A stretch of 64,000 nt of DNA from Calendula officinalis (GCA_963853835.1 OY970826.1:1348001-1412000); one strand, 5' to 3'. Counted from the first letter of the stretch, positions 1-12,030 are shown. The notes: a model not told the origin generated them from the sequence alone. A program made the numbers and translations.

Positions 1-2029
1 ATGAAAATCCCGAATTGGCTTATGAAGAATTTGAAACCAGTAAAATAATCAGAGAAGAATTGGATAAATTAGGGATTTCTTATAAATATCCGATTGCCGT
101 CACCGGAGTTGTTGGATTCATCGGCTCCGGCGAGCCTCCGTTTGTTGCTTTAAGGGCAGATATGGATGCTCTTCCCTTGCAGGTATTTGTTTATTTTTGT
201 AAAGTTCAATTTTTTTTTTATGTTGAATTTATTTTTAAGATATTTAAATTTGTTGGATTCTGGCCGTTGACTTTTTCTTGAACTCGATTTGATAGCTCAA
301 TGAGTTTCTTGATGAGTTGAGTTCTTATAAATCCAATGGCGATTGATACGAACCTTTTTAGTTGTCACGTGAGCTGCACGAACAGTTTGTTACAGCTTGG
401 AAGTTAGTTAGATGAAATTAGTTGTAGTTAGTATAAATGGTAAACAGAGGATTACAATCATTAGTTTTTGAACATTGAATATGTTTTCTCTCTAATTCTC
501 TCAACTGTGTAATCGTTCAATTGTATCAATAATGGAAAATCTCATTCGGAGTCTATTTTAACCTAGATTCATTCGAACTGATCCTCATTTCTTAATTGAC
601 TTCTGGATTAATTGTTTAGATTGTATCAGCGACTAATGTTGACTTTTTTATAAAGTTGGAGGTTGAGCTTGATTACGTTTTAGGTCGATAATTCTTGATG
701 ATTCAAGCTCATATTTGTACTTGGACTCAGTTAAAGTTTGACTTAGTCAAACTTAAACAGTGCTCTTAGTAATTTTGACTTGGTCAAACATGAACTAATG
801 TTAATGATTTATGTGATTTAGGAAATGGTGGAATGGAAACACAAGAGTAAAATTCCTGGAAAAATGCATGCATGTGGTCATGATGGTCATGTTACTATGC
901 TTCTTGGGGCAGCCAAAATTCTCAAAACTCATAGTCATCTTTTAAAGGTTTTTTTTTTTTCTTTTTCATTTTCATTTATATAAATGATTCATTCTGAATA
1001 GGGGTTAGCGTGGTCTAGAAACTGAACCAAACCAAACCGAAACAAAAAATGATGAATTTTCAAAAACAAAACCGAACCAATTACATGTTTTCGGTTTTGG
1101 TTCGGTTCAGTTCGGTCTCGGTTTAATTTTGTTAGCCAGAATGCTCATCCTTATCCGAAGACCAAATTGAACCGAAACCGAAACCAATAGTACCGAAGAT
1201 GATGAATTTATAAAACCAGACTGATTACATGTTTCCGGTATCGGTTATTTTGTCCCAAATGATCACCCCTAATTTTGAATATTCATTTTTTTTAAATTAA
1301 ATTTAATCATAATAATTTGGTTATTTCTTACCCAGTTTATTAGAATTTAGAGCGTTCGATAAAAACTAGAGTAAATTACAGATATTGTACTTAGCGTTTT
1401 TCGGATTCTGCGATTTTGTCCCTAAACTTTTTTCATGGTTTTTTCACTTTTTGTCTCTCTGATCCTGATTTTTCATTTGTTTAGTCACTTTCCACTTAAA
1501 TTAACCTAAATACCCTTATTTTTTTATTTATCTCATTTTTAAATTACAGTATTAATTTTTTTTAAAGATGGTTCTTGTAACTATCTTTAGTAAATTAATC
1601 ATCACAAAAGGGCCAACCCGACCCGACACAACTAATCTGACCCGAACATAAAATGGCCCGTTTTGACCCAAACCCATTTTCAGGGAACGGTAGTTTTGGT
1701 TTTTCAACCAGCAGAAGAAGGTGGTGCTGGTGCAAAACAAGTGGTGGATGGTGGTATTTTAGAAAACATAAAAGCAATATTCGGTCTACATGTTTCACCC
1801 GGTCAACCAGTTGGTCAAGTTTTTTCTAAATCCGGTACAATTATGGCGGCAAGTGGGCGGTTTGTGGCGGTTATTGCCGGAAAAGGTGGTCATGCCGCCA
1901 TTCCTCAACACTCAGTTGACCCGATTTTAGCGGCTTCAAATGTTGTTGTTAGTTTACAACACCTTGTTTCAAGGGAAGCTGACCCTCTTGATTCTCAGGT
2001 AGTTTTTTAAATTTCTTTTTAATAAAGTG

Positions 2030-2098
<69 letters not shown>

Positions 2099-3840
2099 CA
2101 GGTTGAATAATTTTTTTTTTATAAAAACAACAAATGGGTCGATATTTCGGATATTTTTATGATATTTCGGATATTGTCCGGATATTTCAGATATTTATCA
2201 ATTATTTTCTGAATATCGGATATCCAAAAATTTAGAATACACAATCCGAATTAAATATCCGAAATTCAGATATCTGGATTTTCAGATACCCGAATTTTTG
2301 ATATCAGATATATTTTTTTAGGATACCTGGTTTTTGAATATTTTTTAACACCCATAGATTTATAAACCCGAGTGTTAAGTCTTTATAAATGATTATATTA
2401 CCCTTTGCAATCTCACACTTTTAGTCCCTAAAAGTGGTTGCTATTGTTTCCCAACTTTGTCTATGATTGTTGGATTTAACAGGCCACCTCTTAAATCTCT
2501 GTATATGACAATTTTACCCTTTTCAATCTCACACTTTTAGTCCTTCAAGTTTGTAATTATTTTTATATGATCCTAATAATGAATTTATTTTTACTTTTTC
2601 AGTCATAATTAGGTCATCAAATTTTTATTAGTGACAAGAAGGTGTTTGTGGGTCAAACTGGCCTGTTTTGAAGTGTACTAAAAGTTGACGGTTTTGACCT
2701 GTTTTGCCACCTGTACTAAAAAAAGAGAAAATATTTACAGGTAGTTACAGTTGCCAAATTTCATGGTGGTGGTGCTTTTAATGTCATTCCAGATTCAGTC
2801 ACTATTGGTGGAACCTTTCGAGCTTTCTCTAAACAAAGTTTCTTGCAACTCAAGCAACGAATAGAGGAGGTCAAATTTACAATTTTTTTATTATTATTAT
2901 TTAAATATTCATTTTGTGGGTCCCATATGTTAGGTAGGAACCTTTGATAATAGTGAATGACTGAAAATACTATGAACAAAATAGAACCATGAGTTTTTTC
3001 ATAGAACGGGTCAGGATGGACGGATAGGGTAACGGGTCAAAATCGGTTCAGGTTAAAAAGTTCATTTTTTTAATACGGCCAAAATGAATATTTTAGTATC
3101 CTGAACTTGTCTGAGTAGGTCGTCTATTACCCTGAACTACTAAAGGTGCATCGTGGTACCCTGAACTTGACAAAATGGTTGATTTAGTACCCTTGATTAG
3201 GTTTTAGGTCGATAATTCTTGATAATTTAAGCTCATTTTTGGACTTGGACTCGGATGAAGTTTGAATTAGTCAAACTTAAACAGGGTTCTCAATAAGAAA
3301 ACGTGATCATATTAATGAGTCAGAGTACTAAATCGACTACGTTGTCAAGTTCAGGGTACCATGATACACCTTTAATAGTTCAGGGTAGTAGCAGACTGAC
3401 TACCTAGTCAACCAAGTTTAATGTACTAAAATGTATTTAAATAACAGGTTATTGTAGGTCAAGCAAGTGTACAAAGATGTAATGCAACTGTTGAATTCTC
3501 TTCAAATTCTTACCCTGCTACCATAAATCACGAAAGCTTACATTATTTTTTCAAAAACGTTGCGGGAAATGTTGTTGGTGTGGATAATGTTAAAGAAATG
3601 CCGCCATTAATGGCGGCTGAAGATTTTTCTTTTTATCAAGAAATCGTTCCCGGTTATTTTTATTTTGTTGGGATGAAAAATGAAGAAAATGAAAAATCTG
3701 AACCGCTTCATTCCCCGTTTTTCCAACTTAATGAAGACGTTATTCCTTATGGTGCTGCAATGCACGCGTCTTTGGCTGTTACGTACCTCGGTCAAAGTCA
3801 AAGTCAAAGTCAACATCTGGAGTCCCGTGATGAATTGTGA
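1..3840 (+). CDS. IAA-amino acid hydrolase, ILR1/IAR3-like (M20 amidohydrolase), 5'-partial
   Basis: This gene encodes an amidohydrolase that releases free auxin (or related hormones) from amino-acid conjugates, normally in the ER lumen. Five exons can be placed with GT/AG borders: <1-182, 822-947, 1684-1998, 2741-2869 and 3448-3840, all joining in phase 0 and giving about 380 visible residues. Roughly 60-70 N-terminal residues (signal peptide and start) lie upstream of the window. The visible protein begins at the ENPELAYEEFETS motif. The metal-binding HACGHDGH is in exon 2, QPAEEGGAGA and GLHVSPG are in exon 3, and the C-terminal PLHSPFFQLNED histidine is in exon 5. The protein ends in RDEL, a KDEL/HDEL-like ER-retention signal usual in this family. 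No frame lesion is visible, so the gene looks functional. Introns hold MITEs and microsatellites. The family is certain; ILR1 versus IAR3/ILL subtype is not resolved. Confidence 0.93.
671..770. repeat. Intron 1 copy of a ~95-bp repeat shared with intron 4
   Basis: The segment around GTTTTAGGTCGATAATTCTTG in intron 1 recurs almost unchanged at about 3195-3287 in intron 4, where it lies in the middle of an inverted-repeat element. The shared part includes the stretch ending in AGTCAAACTTAAACAG. It is probably the interior of the same MITE family, with the copy in intron 1 lacking the termini. Confidence 0.6.
1003..1267. mobile_element. hAT-like MITE of AACCGAA/TTCGGTT strings (intron 2)
   Basis: The segment opens with AGGGGTTAGCGTGG and closes with CCAAATGATCACCCCT, which are imperfect terminal inverted repeats. 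The body is degenerate CCGAAACCGAA on one side and TTCGGTTTTGG on the other, so it can fold back on itself. Similar copies are at 8046-8300, 12625-12922 and 63842-64000. The TIRs and body resemble short hAT-type elements common in dicots. Confidence 0.5.
2032..2098. repeat. Compound microsatellite (GT)n(TA)n(GA)n in intron 3
   Basis: Three dinucleotide runs abut one another just downstream of the exon 3 donor of the hydrolase gene. The following 2105-2350 is low-complexity DNA made of GGATATTTCGGATATT-like units. Confidence 0.9.
3079..3440. mobile_element. MITE-like inverted-repeat element in intron 4
   Basis: The left arm reads TTTTAGTATCCTGAACTTG and ACCCTGAACTAC, and the right arm repeats these as the reverse complement (GTTCAGGGTAGTAG, TTAATGTACTAAAATG). 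The arms are over 100 bp each and imperfect, and enclose the ~95-bp sequence also found in intron 1. A second member of the family is at 4158-4420. No transposase is present and the superfamily is not assigned. Confidence 0.6.
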
Positions 3841-3867
3841 AGTGTTGTGCTATGAGGAAGGTGCAAG

Positions 3868-3957
3868 GTATGTTTCTTTGGCTGCAACGTACCATGGTCA
3901 AAGTTAAAGTCAAAGTCAACAATTGGAGTATTGTGATGAATTATGAAGTGTTTAGTT
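3868..3957 (+). repeat. Tandem duplicate of the hydrolase 3' coding end
   Basis: The sequence from the end of the hydrolase coding region (about 3764-3850, encoding the ASLAVTYLGQS repeat and RDEL end) is repeated directly downstream of the stop codon at about 3872-3957. The copy keeps the CTTTGGCTG..ACGTACC block, the GGTCAAAGT repeats and the GTGATGAATT..GAAGTGTT end. It has substitutions and in-frame stops, so it now lies in the 3' UTR. Confidence 0.75.
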
Positions 3958-4157
3958 TTTGTTTAGGTTGGTATTGCAAACAAGGAGATTATGTTGATTA
4001 TATTAATAATTGATGTTATTGACCGTATATCCGTGTAAGTCTGACTTTTTTGTGTAGGATGTTATGTTAGTGTAATGTTACTTATTGTTATTAATTTTTC
4101 GTTCAATCATTATTAATTCATCAATTATATAAAAGATTGGAAAAAATAGATAAAAAA

Positions 4158-4420
4158 GGCATTTCAGTACCCCTGAACTTCCCAATATAATCAAATTACT
4201 ATATAGACTCACTAATTCGGTCTTAAAATTTAACTTACATTTTTTAGTCCGTCAAAAATTACAAGACAACTAAATCATGTATGAAAACTTTACCAAATTA
4301 ACGAGTCAGGGTAGTTAATTGACCATTTTAACAAGTTCAGAGTACCATGTTGCACTTCTAGTAGTTGAGGGTGGTAAATGATCTAGTCAACCAAATTCAG
4401 GGGTACTAAATGCATTTTGG
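4158..4420. mobile_element. MITE-like element between the convergent genes
   Basis: TIR-like ends ATTTCAGTACCCCTGAACTT and ATTCAGGGGTACTAAATG are reverse complements of each other. The body is related to the intron 4 element at 3079-3440. Immediately to the right (4540-4640) is degenerate DNA of the GGGCCCAACCC/TTTGACCCG type, a fragment of another short hAT-like family. Confidence 0.6.
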
Positions 4421-4813
4421 CGTTACTTAAATGACCCATTTTGCCCAACACATTTCAACCTACAGATCAATTCAGATCGTGCTTATTTAATTTCAGGTCG
4501 AACAGATAAAATACCAAAAAAATAGTTAAAATAAAAGGGATCAAATGGTGGGGTGGGCCCAACCCAAAAGACCAACCCATTTCAACCTGTACATAAAAAT
4601 GACCAGATTTGACCCGTTATTTGGCCCGCCCGTAACTACTTCAAAACATGAAACACAAAAATTCAGTTCAATAACCAAAGGGTTTCATACAAATACAATC
4701 ACTCTCATTTTGTATTATACAACCATCAAAACTACATAAATAGTGATGATAAATTATTATTCAGTCATACAACTGTTCAAAATCGCCTAAAATAATAATA
4801 AAAATAAAAATAA

Positions 4814-7131
4814 TTAATACCCGAAAAATTCGGATGAATTTTCTAACAATACACCAAGAGCATTAGGAGCAAACTTTCTTGCAAAAAGGAAGCAAACGGA
4901 AGTCGGTTGATTATTATAAACACACGTCTGATCTTCAGTTATTTTCTTAAAAAAATCCTTCTTAATATCATTTTTCCCAAAAGTAGCAGGATGAGCACCA
5001 CCCCTTGACCAGTCAACATAAGTCAAACTTCTATTCGCCAATAGATACGGCGACTGAATCGTAAGCATTGTCGGGAAATAATGTTCATCAACATAACAAG
5101 CATGCGGTCTACAAAATTTATCAAATTTCGGGTAAAATTTTGAATCTTTTATAATATCGATTGCAAGTTTTCGGTTTGTTTCAAACCATTGTGACCCTTT
5201 TCGCCATTGACTTATGTTGACTTCTGGTAACATATTAGGGTTGTACCTACCCCTACCGTAGGGCCCGGGTTCATCAACTGCACCCATAAAAGTAAATCTT
5301 GATCTTGAAATGTAACGATAGATAATACTGAAATTGTGTAATGGAATGCATGCTTCTGATAATAATATGAAATATTCGTTTGAGATGTCGAGTAATGCGT
5401 TTGATAAAAGTCGTCTTTCTGCATCACACATGCTCATTTTTCCCCATTCCACCATCTACATAAATTAAAATAAATAAATATTTAATTATTTATAGAAGCG
5501 TATCAATTCGAAAATTGAATTTTGGCCCAAATGTTCAAAATTGGAAAATTGGGTTGATTATAACAAGTGCAAATACGTCTATACGAGCTAAGACTATAGA
5601 AAGTGGGTAAGAATTTGTTAGGTCAAAACGGGCCATGTCGGGTTGTGTTGACCCGTTATTCCCTAATGCTTTTTTTTTTGTCATTTTTCACTGAATTGCA
5701 TGAGTAATTAAATTATTAAACATGATTAAGGAAACTATACTCTTAAATAAAAAAATTAATAATTTTGACCCATAGCGTTGGTTTTGTAACTAGTTCAATA
5801 CTTTACAACTTATTCTTTTTAGTAAAAAGGGAATAAACTTTTAATAGCAATTAATATAACGGTTATTATAAAATTTAAACGAGAATGAAAAACCAGCAGG
5901 TCCACTGTCTACATGGCCCGACCCGACCCGTTTACAAAATGGACCTTTTTGACCCGAACATGTTTCAACACATTACCCAACCCACCCATTTTTCCACCAC
6001 TACTGAAATCTAAAGAATTGGCAACTGAAAACATTTAAACACAATTTCAAAATTTTCAGTAGTTTTTCTAAAGATAGAAACACAAATAGTCTTCAAAAAA
6101 GTGGAAATGAAAAATTAGAAGTTAACAAAAAATATTGTCAACAAAACAAAGTTTTTATTGAAGGTTTTTTTAAAACAAAAACTTAAACTTTCATAAGCTC
6201 CAGAAGACTAAATTACCGAATTTGTCCCTGGGGTATTCTGGATTATGCATTTTGTCCCTAAACTAAATTGTTCAGGATTTTTTTATCCATGTGGTCCTCA
6301 TTTTTCATTTATTTCGTCCTTTTCCACCTAAATTGACCAAAATACCCTTATTTTTAATTAATCTGATATTTTTAGTTAAATTTGCAAGAGACGGAAGTTC
6401 GACAAATTCGGTAATGTACTCTATATCCAATTAACACGGCTCCTTTTTTATCCTTTTATCATACTTTGACAGAAATTAGTGTACTATCTTAAAATCAAAC
6501 AATAGTATCTATAATACATACAACAACAAACAATTTAAAAATCCATGACTATATCATATTAATAAATAAATAAATAATAAAGTAAGAAAACACATAAAAA
6601 TGAAATGTTGCTGACCTGGCTAGGAATTTGCTTCCCATGAAAGACTGAATTTGTTGTAAAATTCGGTTGATAACGAGGCAAAGAATGAACATAAATAGAA
6701 TAAAGTCCTTCATTTCCTTGGAAAAACTTGTCCCATAACGGTGATAATGGTAATGGTCCTCTTGTTAAAAACATAAACGCAATTTTTTTAATTCTTTTAA
6801 AAGGATATTCTTTAATTTGTGGAACAAATGAAGCTCTCCAAAACAGCTCACTATCATCCATATTATGCAAGTAATTTAATGGAGGTTTAATCAAATTTTG
6901 TAAACTTATAGGTTCTTGAAAACAAGGTTGTTGTGTTACTGAAACAAGATTTCGAATACCTAAATTTCGGTTCAATCGAATACTAATGATTGAAAGAATA
7001 ATGCCTAAAAGTAGAATAAATAACATGAATTTAAGTAATTTAAATGGTAAAAACCTAGACTGATTTGTTCTGATTGAGTTTGTTGTTGTGGGGTCTTTAC
7101 CTTCTTCCATTGTTACTAACCTTGACTGCAT
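4814..7131 (-). CDS. GT14 family (Core-2/I-branching, DUF266) glycosyltransferase
   Basis: This is a plant Golgi-type beta-glycosyltransferase related to Core-2/I-branching beta-1,6-N-acetylglucosaminyltransferases; plant members probably act on cell-wall glycans, and the substrate is unknown. There are two exons: 6616-7131 (172 codons, start ATG at 7131, an alternative Met at codon 8) and 4814-5455 (213 codons plus stop). The donor is GT at 6615-6614 and the acceptor AG at 5457-5456, in phase 0, giving 385 residues. A single hydrophobic segment at residues ~30-51 predicts a type II membrane anchor. Family motifs seen are AFMFLTRGPLPLSPLW, the VEWGKMSM..AERRLL block, FILLSEACIPL, GPYGRGRYNP, QWRKGSQWFE, CYVDEHYFPT and VDWSRGG. 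No lesion is visible. The 1.16-kb intron holds old repeats, including GGGTCAAA-type DNA near 5620-5660 and 5915-5990 and a copy (6190-6425) related to intron 2 of the hydrolase gene. The gene converges on the hydrolase. Confidence 0.92.
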
Positions 7132-7989
7132 AATTTAGGGCACAAAAACACACACACGCACACAGATTTGTGATTCGTTCTCAGAGGCAATTTCACAAAC
7201 ACCTGGTGTGCATCACATAAAAAGCTTGTAAATTTGTGAAGTTTTTATGCTGTTTTCCATGAAAAATGTAATCTTTTTGGGAATTAATCTATACCGATGT
7301 CGAGAAGATCGAAAATCGCATGCGATTTATCGTTTTTCACAGTAAGATTGAAGAAAAAGGAACAGAATAATTATCGGACTGCAAATATTTAGGTTGATTT
7401 TGTTGGGAAAGGAGTGTGTCATTGATTGAGGAAGAAAAAGAGTTTGGGAGTGCTTTTTTTAGTGTGATCGAATCTGAAAGAGTGTTGGTGAATGTGCACG
7501 GTGGGATGTGAGAAGGCAACAAACAACAAACAACAAAACAATGACAAATGTATGAAAGATTTTGATATTCTTAAATTTTTTAATAGTTAGAGAAATGATC
7601 TCATTTATTTTCACTTTTAATTTTAACACATATTTTTATTTAATAAATAATCTATTTTATTTAATGAATAATCTTATGAATAAGATTAAAATGGTATGAA
7701 TCAATATCATTACTTATTTCATGTACTTTATTGTTTGTGATACAGTTACAAAAATTTAAGAGTAAAATTACAATTTTGTGGTGTTTGATATATGCATTGA
7801 AGAGTTTTTTTTGGTACGTTTTACAATACAAAAAAGTGTACATTGTACATTTAATATTTTAAGATAGTAGATAATCTAATCAAGCATGTTTAAGGTATTA
7901 TGTGTTTCGTTTTATTGCATACCACGTGTCCGACCTGACAATCTTTCACACCGTAAAGACAATGAAAACACCGCCTCACGGCGTGGGTT
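7132..7989. other. Upstream region of the GT14 gene
   Basis: This is the presumptive promoter and 5' UTR of the minus-strand glycosyltransferase gene, with short CA and AACAACAAACAAC runs at 7145-7165 and 7515-7545. I see no other gene here. The left end of the following repeat cluster begins at the G run. Confidence 0.4.
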
Positions 7990-8005
7990 GGGGGGGGGGG
8001 GGGGG
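7990..8005. repeat. Poly-G run (16 G)
   Basis: This is an uninterrupted run of sixteen G in otherwise AT-rich DNA. A similar 15-G run is at 46797-46811. Confidence 0.95.
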
Positions 8006-8045
8006 ATTTCGTGTTCTACAGTAGCCACACCACTAGCAATCATGG

Positions 8046-8300
8046 GCTAGGGGTGATCACAATCTAGAAACTGAACAAAACCGAAACAAATAGAACTGAA
8101 ACAAAAAATGATAAACTTTCAAAAGAGAAACTGAACATATCACGTGTTTTCGATTTTGGTTCGGTCTTGATTCACTTTTTTTTAGCCCAAATGTCCATCC
8201 TTATTCGAGAACCGAACCGAAAATGATGGATTTTCATAACCGAAACTGAATTGATTACATATTTTCGGTTTATGTTCGGTTTGTTGACCTAAATACTCAC
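8046..8300. mobile_element. hAT-like MITE, AACCGAA family
   Basis: It begins AGGGGTGATCAC and continues ATCTAGAAACTGAAC, matching the start of the intron 2 element (1003-1267). The body is CCGAAAC and TTCGGTT strings. The right end is degenerate. Confidence 0.45.
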
Positions 8301-8591
8301 ACATGGGTTGTGGTAGACATTTTCTACTTGTTTTGGTGGGGACCCTTCATATTTGGGTGAATATTTCTCCAAAGTTATATGATGTACCTATTCTCATTAG
8401 CCTAAGTCATAAAACATATATGGAAAATGATAATGATAACCATAATGTATGTTAATAAGATGACAAAATTAATATAAAAACAGCTCCTGAAAATTTTAAG
8501 ATCAGTACTTTATCAATAAATATATTAAGTTTTTTATGCATGTTAAAGACAATCATCGTACTTAACAAAACCCAACATATATAACTCTTAG

Positions 8592-8745
8592 GGTTTTGCT
8601 AATGACAGCCCTTAGGGATGTTACTAACATGCATAAAAAGCTTGTACATTGATTAAAAAAATAATATTCCTAAAATTCAGGGGGTTGTCTTTTGTGTATT
8701 TTGCCTTCTTAATGACAGCCCTAGCATTTTCCTAACTTTTATTAA
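8592..8745. mobile_element. MITE with GCTAATGACAGCCCT ends, copy 1
   Basis: The left end TTGCTAATGACAGCCCTTA and the inner CATGCATAAAAAGCTTGTAC core recur in the opposite orientation at 40526-40676. The right end carries CTTAATGACAGCCCTAGCAT. The two copies define a short family of about 150 bp. Confidence 0.65.
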
Positions 8746-8786
8746 TGGATTTATTTTAATCATTTTTCTTTTTAATTATTTAAATA

Positions 8787-11609
8787 CTAGATCTGACCCG
8801 TGAAAAATCACGGGTTGTCGTTAAATTTGCTGAAAGTAAGTATTATAGAATACAAATATGAAATGTGAAAACCGATATTAAATATGTATAAGATAATGAG
8901 GGATATAGTTCACATTATGAGTATATGTTGTTCACATTATATAAATAATCATCAATGGTCTTATAATGAAGATATGATAAAGAATAAAAATTTAATTAGT
9001 ACTCTTGAAATAGAATAACAACTAAAAGTAAACAAAGAATCAAATAACAAATTTAAAGAAAATATTTAATATTTAAAACATTAAGATAAATTTCTAAACA
9101 ATTCATTGAATACAACGTTTGATGTTTTATTTATTTGATCTCCATCTTTATCTTCTGTTAAAATCTTTAGTCATTATCTGCTTCTTACTCCGGAAAGGCT
9201 ACATATAGCTGACCGTGTGAAAAACAAACTCTCTCAAATACAGACCAACTTTTGACAATGATTGTCCTTGACTTTTATTTATTGTCATAGCAAAACAAAT
9301 AGAAAGTGGAAATTGCCGTCTTTTAAACTTAAACGGAATATTGGTGTTAGAAGGCGTCAAAGATAATCTAGATATAAAAGTACGATATCCAACATTATTT
9401 CCAGATATAACAACTGCTTCTATAATACGGGTACCCATAGCGACAATCTGAAGTCTAGTACCATTGCATATAGCATTTTTCTGGTCAATGTTTCTTAATA
9501 ACATGACTTGAACACCTACTTTTAAAACTAACTAATGATTTGGCAATCCACTTACTTTAATACCATTAACCACATCTATTGAGTATAAACTCTTCGGGAC
9601 AAATGGTATCTGAACTTAAATATTCTTTGGTTTCTCAAGGGAAAATTGATAAATAGCGATCATTAATATCTATAACGAACTACTTCATTTTTAGGTGTAA
9701 GTATTGCTCTTTCTTGAAAATAGCCAGAAGTATATATGTTTTCGAGCAAAGAAGGATAAACACAATTAATCAACGAACTCAACGGTCTGCAGATTTAGAA
9801 ATTAGAAGATCATGATGAATATTGATAATTGCATTTCCATTGTTTGGTCCACCAATTTTGCCTTCCCCAATATCCAAAAGCCTATTTGCAAATGATGTGG
9901 TGTCTTCAATATCAGCTATATCACTTCCTACTGTCAACCTCATGTTTTTTGTTAACTTTTCACTTTGCAATTTTCCCATATATAAGAAGAACTCAATGAT
10001 GCATTTACTATATCTTGTCTAGTCCCATTTGGTACAACCGGTAAAATTTGTCTAAAATCACCTCCAAACATAATTACTTTTCTCCAAATGGGAGCTCACT
10101 GTTAACATTATTACCATCTCTTAAAATATCCTTGAATGTTCTATCCAACGCTTCAGAAGCATATTTATGAACCATTGGTGCTTCATCCCATATTATAAGG
10201 CTTGTTTATCTAATTAACATTGCTACGTCGTTATTTGCCCTTATATAACACATAGAATCTTCATTAAGATAGAAAAGTGTATGAAACTGAGAGTAAGCAG
10301 TCCTACCTCCAGATAGTAATAAAAAAGCAATACCATTTGAAGCAACATTTAAAACAATTTGTCCATTGGACCTGAGGGCGGATGAAAGAGTTCTCCATAA
10401 GAAGGTTTTACCAGTTCCACCGTAACCATAAACAAAGTACACACCCCCGTTATCAGAATTAACATATGTCATAATATCATCAAAAATATCTCGTTCATCC
10501 GTTAATGAATTGAAATTTTGATGAAAATCATTTTTCAAGGTTTTCTTATCATAAGACAACTCGTCTGCAATCATACGATTGTTTGAAGATTCTAAAGAAT
10601 CCTCATCAGGATATGGCATTTGAGCAAAAAAATTTAGGCTGGAATTGTTAAGGTTTATAATAGATTCTATCTCGTATAGCGTCAAATTTTGAAGTTTGGT
10701 ATCTGTAAGAGATAAATCTATAGTGAAAATAAAACATGTTAGCATAAAAATTAAATAAAATTATATGATATAAGAATGTTGTATTAGAAGCGTATGAAAG
10801 TTTGCAATACCTGGATTATTGGACCTGCGTTGTTGACGATACAAAATGCCATCTGATAAATATTGTCATGTACTTTGCCATGCAACTTCCGGTCTAGACA
10901 AACTGTTTGTTGTCAACATTATTGCATATAGAGAATGTAAATAATAACCAGTTCCAGAAAAGCTTGCTTCTTTAATAGCATCTATGTATTCCCTATCATC
11001 ATCTAACAAACTCATTTCAAAACATGCATCTCTAAACGTATGTTGTAGACGACCATTTACAGTAATATTATCTAAATTCAATTTCATAATTTTTCTCCTC
11101 TTACTTGCCTAAGTTGGTTGAATGTTAAAAGCACGTCGATTTGTATGTCGTATGTATGATGTAGTAGACTTCCTATATATTTATCGTATGGAAAATTTAT
11201 AATGTATTTAGAACATGATACAACAAATATAAATTTAAATAATAAAAAAATCAATAATATTTATAAAACATAAATTTTGCTAAACTTTTAACAATTAGAA
11301 TGACACTTTAGTAAATAACAAAACATATAAGCCTAAATTATAATACTATAGCATTTAGTTAACTATGGCATATAAAAAAATGCAATTTCTTCATATATTG
11401 GATATGCATTAAAGTTAACCGGCAAATTATTAATATAATTGACTTTTAATATATAATTAATTATATTTTGGATAAAATTGGTTTTAATTTTGGATATTCA
11501 TTTAACAATTAATTTAATTAAATAAATGAGGTGGTTTATTAATTTGTCATGTGGCATTGAGATTTTAGAAAATGCAGTGGTTATATATTTATTATAGTAG
11601 TAGAGTAGA
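8787..11609 (-). mobile_element. Helitron, 2.8 kb, both ends identified, internally deleted
   Basis: Read on the minus strand, the element starts TCTACTCTACTACTATAAT at 11609. It ends with a stem-loop (ACCCGTG, loop ATTTTT, CACGGGT) followed by CAGAT and the terminal CTAG at 8790-8787. The flanking host bases are A on the 5' side (complement of 11610) and T on the 3' side (complement of 8786), the A/T target typical of Helitrons. It contains only a decayed Pif1-like helicase, with no Rep/HUH endonuclease visible, so it depended on another element. The sequence outside the helicase is AT-rich and non-coding. Confidence 0.85.
9199..11087 (-). pseudogene. Helitron Pif1-like helicase remnant
   Basis: The order on the minus strand is as follows. 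11087-10866 is the pre-helicase block (RLQHTFRDACFEM, LLDDDREYIDAIKEAS, LSRPEVAW). A TGG-to-TGA-type stop at 10866-10868 interrupts W-Q-Y-L-S-D-G-I-L. A probable intron follows (10730-10801). 10740-10206 carries the Walker A motif YGYGGTGKTFLWRTL and the VLNVASNGIA block. 10205-10080 encodes IIWDEAPMVHK (Walker B) and FGGDFRQILPVVP with frame breaks. 9979-9779 carries KLTKNMRL. 9504-9199 holds NGTRLQIV and the C-terminal AMTINKSQGQSL motif VI. The stops and shifts make it non-functional. It belongs to the Helitron, not to a host PIF1 gene. Confidence 0.85.
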
Positions 11610-11660
11610 TTGGTTAACACAAAACCTAAAGTAATAGCTTACGAGGCGAGGCTATTAATT

Positions 11661-12030
11661 ATGTTTAATTTATCGAATAACAAGTTTAAACCTCCGGCAA
11701 CTACCACGCCTCCACAAACTCCGATCAACTCTTCCGCCGCACCCACCACCGCCATTACGCCTTGACAGTTCAAATGAAGATTCAGAGGAACCTAAATCGA
11801 GCACAACCACATTATTCACCACAATTGAAGAACCAAATATTAACAGAAATTAGAAAAAAAAAACCTAAACCGTTTCCCCCTGGCGAGACTTTGAACTTGT
11901 GTGCGAATCGTTAGGGTTTAAAGGAAAAGGTTGAAGAAACTGGTTATGTAGTTATGTGTGATCGTACTATTCCCGGTGAACGATTTATCGGTCGAGTTAC
12001 TCAGAAAAACGAATAATTACTTTGAGGTTT
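11661..12030 (+). pseudogene. Decayed first exon of a TrmA/RumA-type RNA (uracil-5-)methyltransferase
   Basis: A start ATG at 11661 opens a low-complexity N-terminus rich in P, T and S. From about 11890 the DNA encodes, across shifted frames, FELVCESLGFKGKG and then EETGYVVMCDRTIPGERF and IGRVTQKNE. These are the TRAM-domain motifs of the plant methyltransferase that modifies uridine in tRNA or rRNA. Lesions: the reading frame stops after the N-terminus (TGA near 11762), a roughly 10-bp gap removes residues after KGKG, and an extra T near 12016 shifts the NYFE end of the exon, which is followed by a GTTTGT donor. The middle exons of the family are not found in the next 1.6 kb. It sits head-to-head with the GT14 gene across the Helitron insertion. 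Confidence 0.7.

Noticed and set aside
9199..11087. Host PIF1 DNA helicase gene
   Set aside because: The motifs are Pif1-like, but the sequence is broken and lies between Helitron termini, so it is the transposon's helicase.
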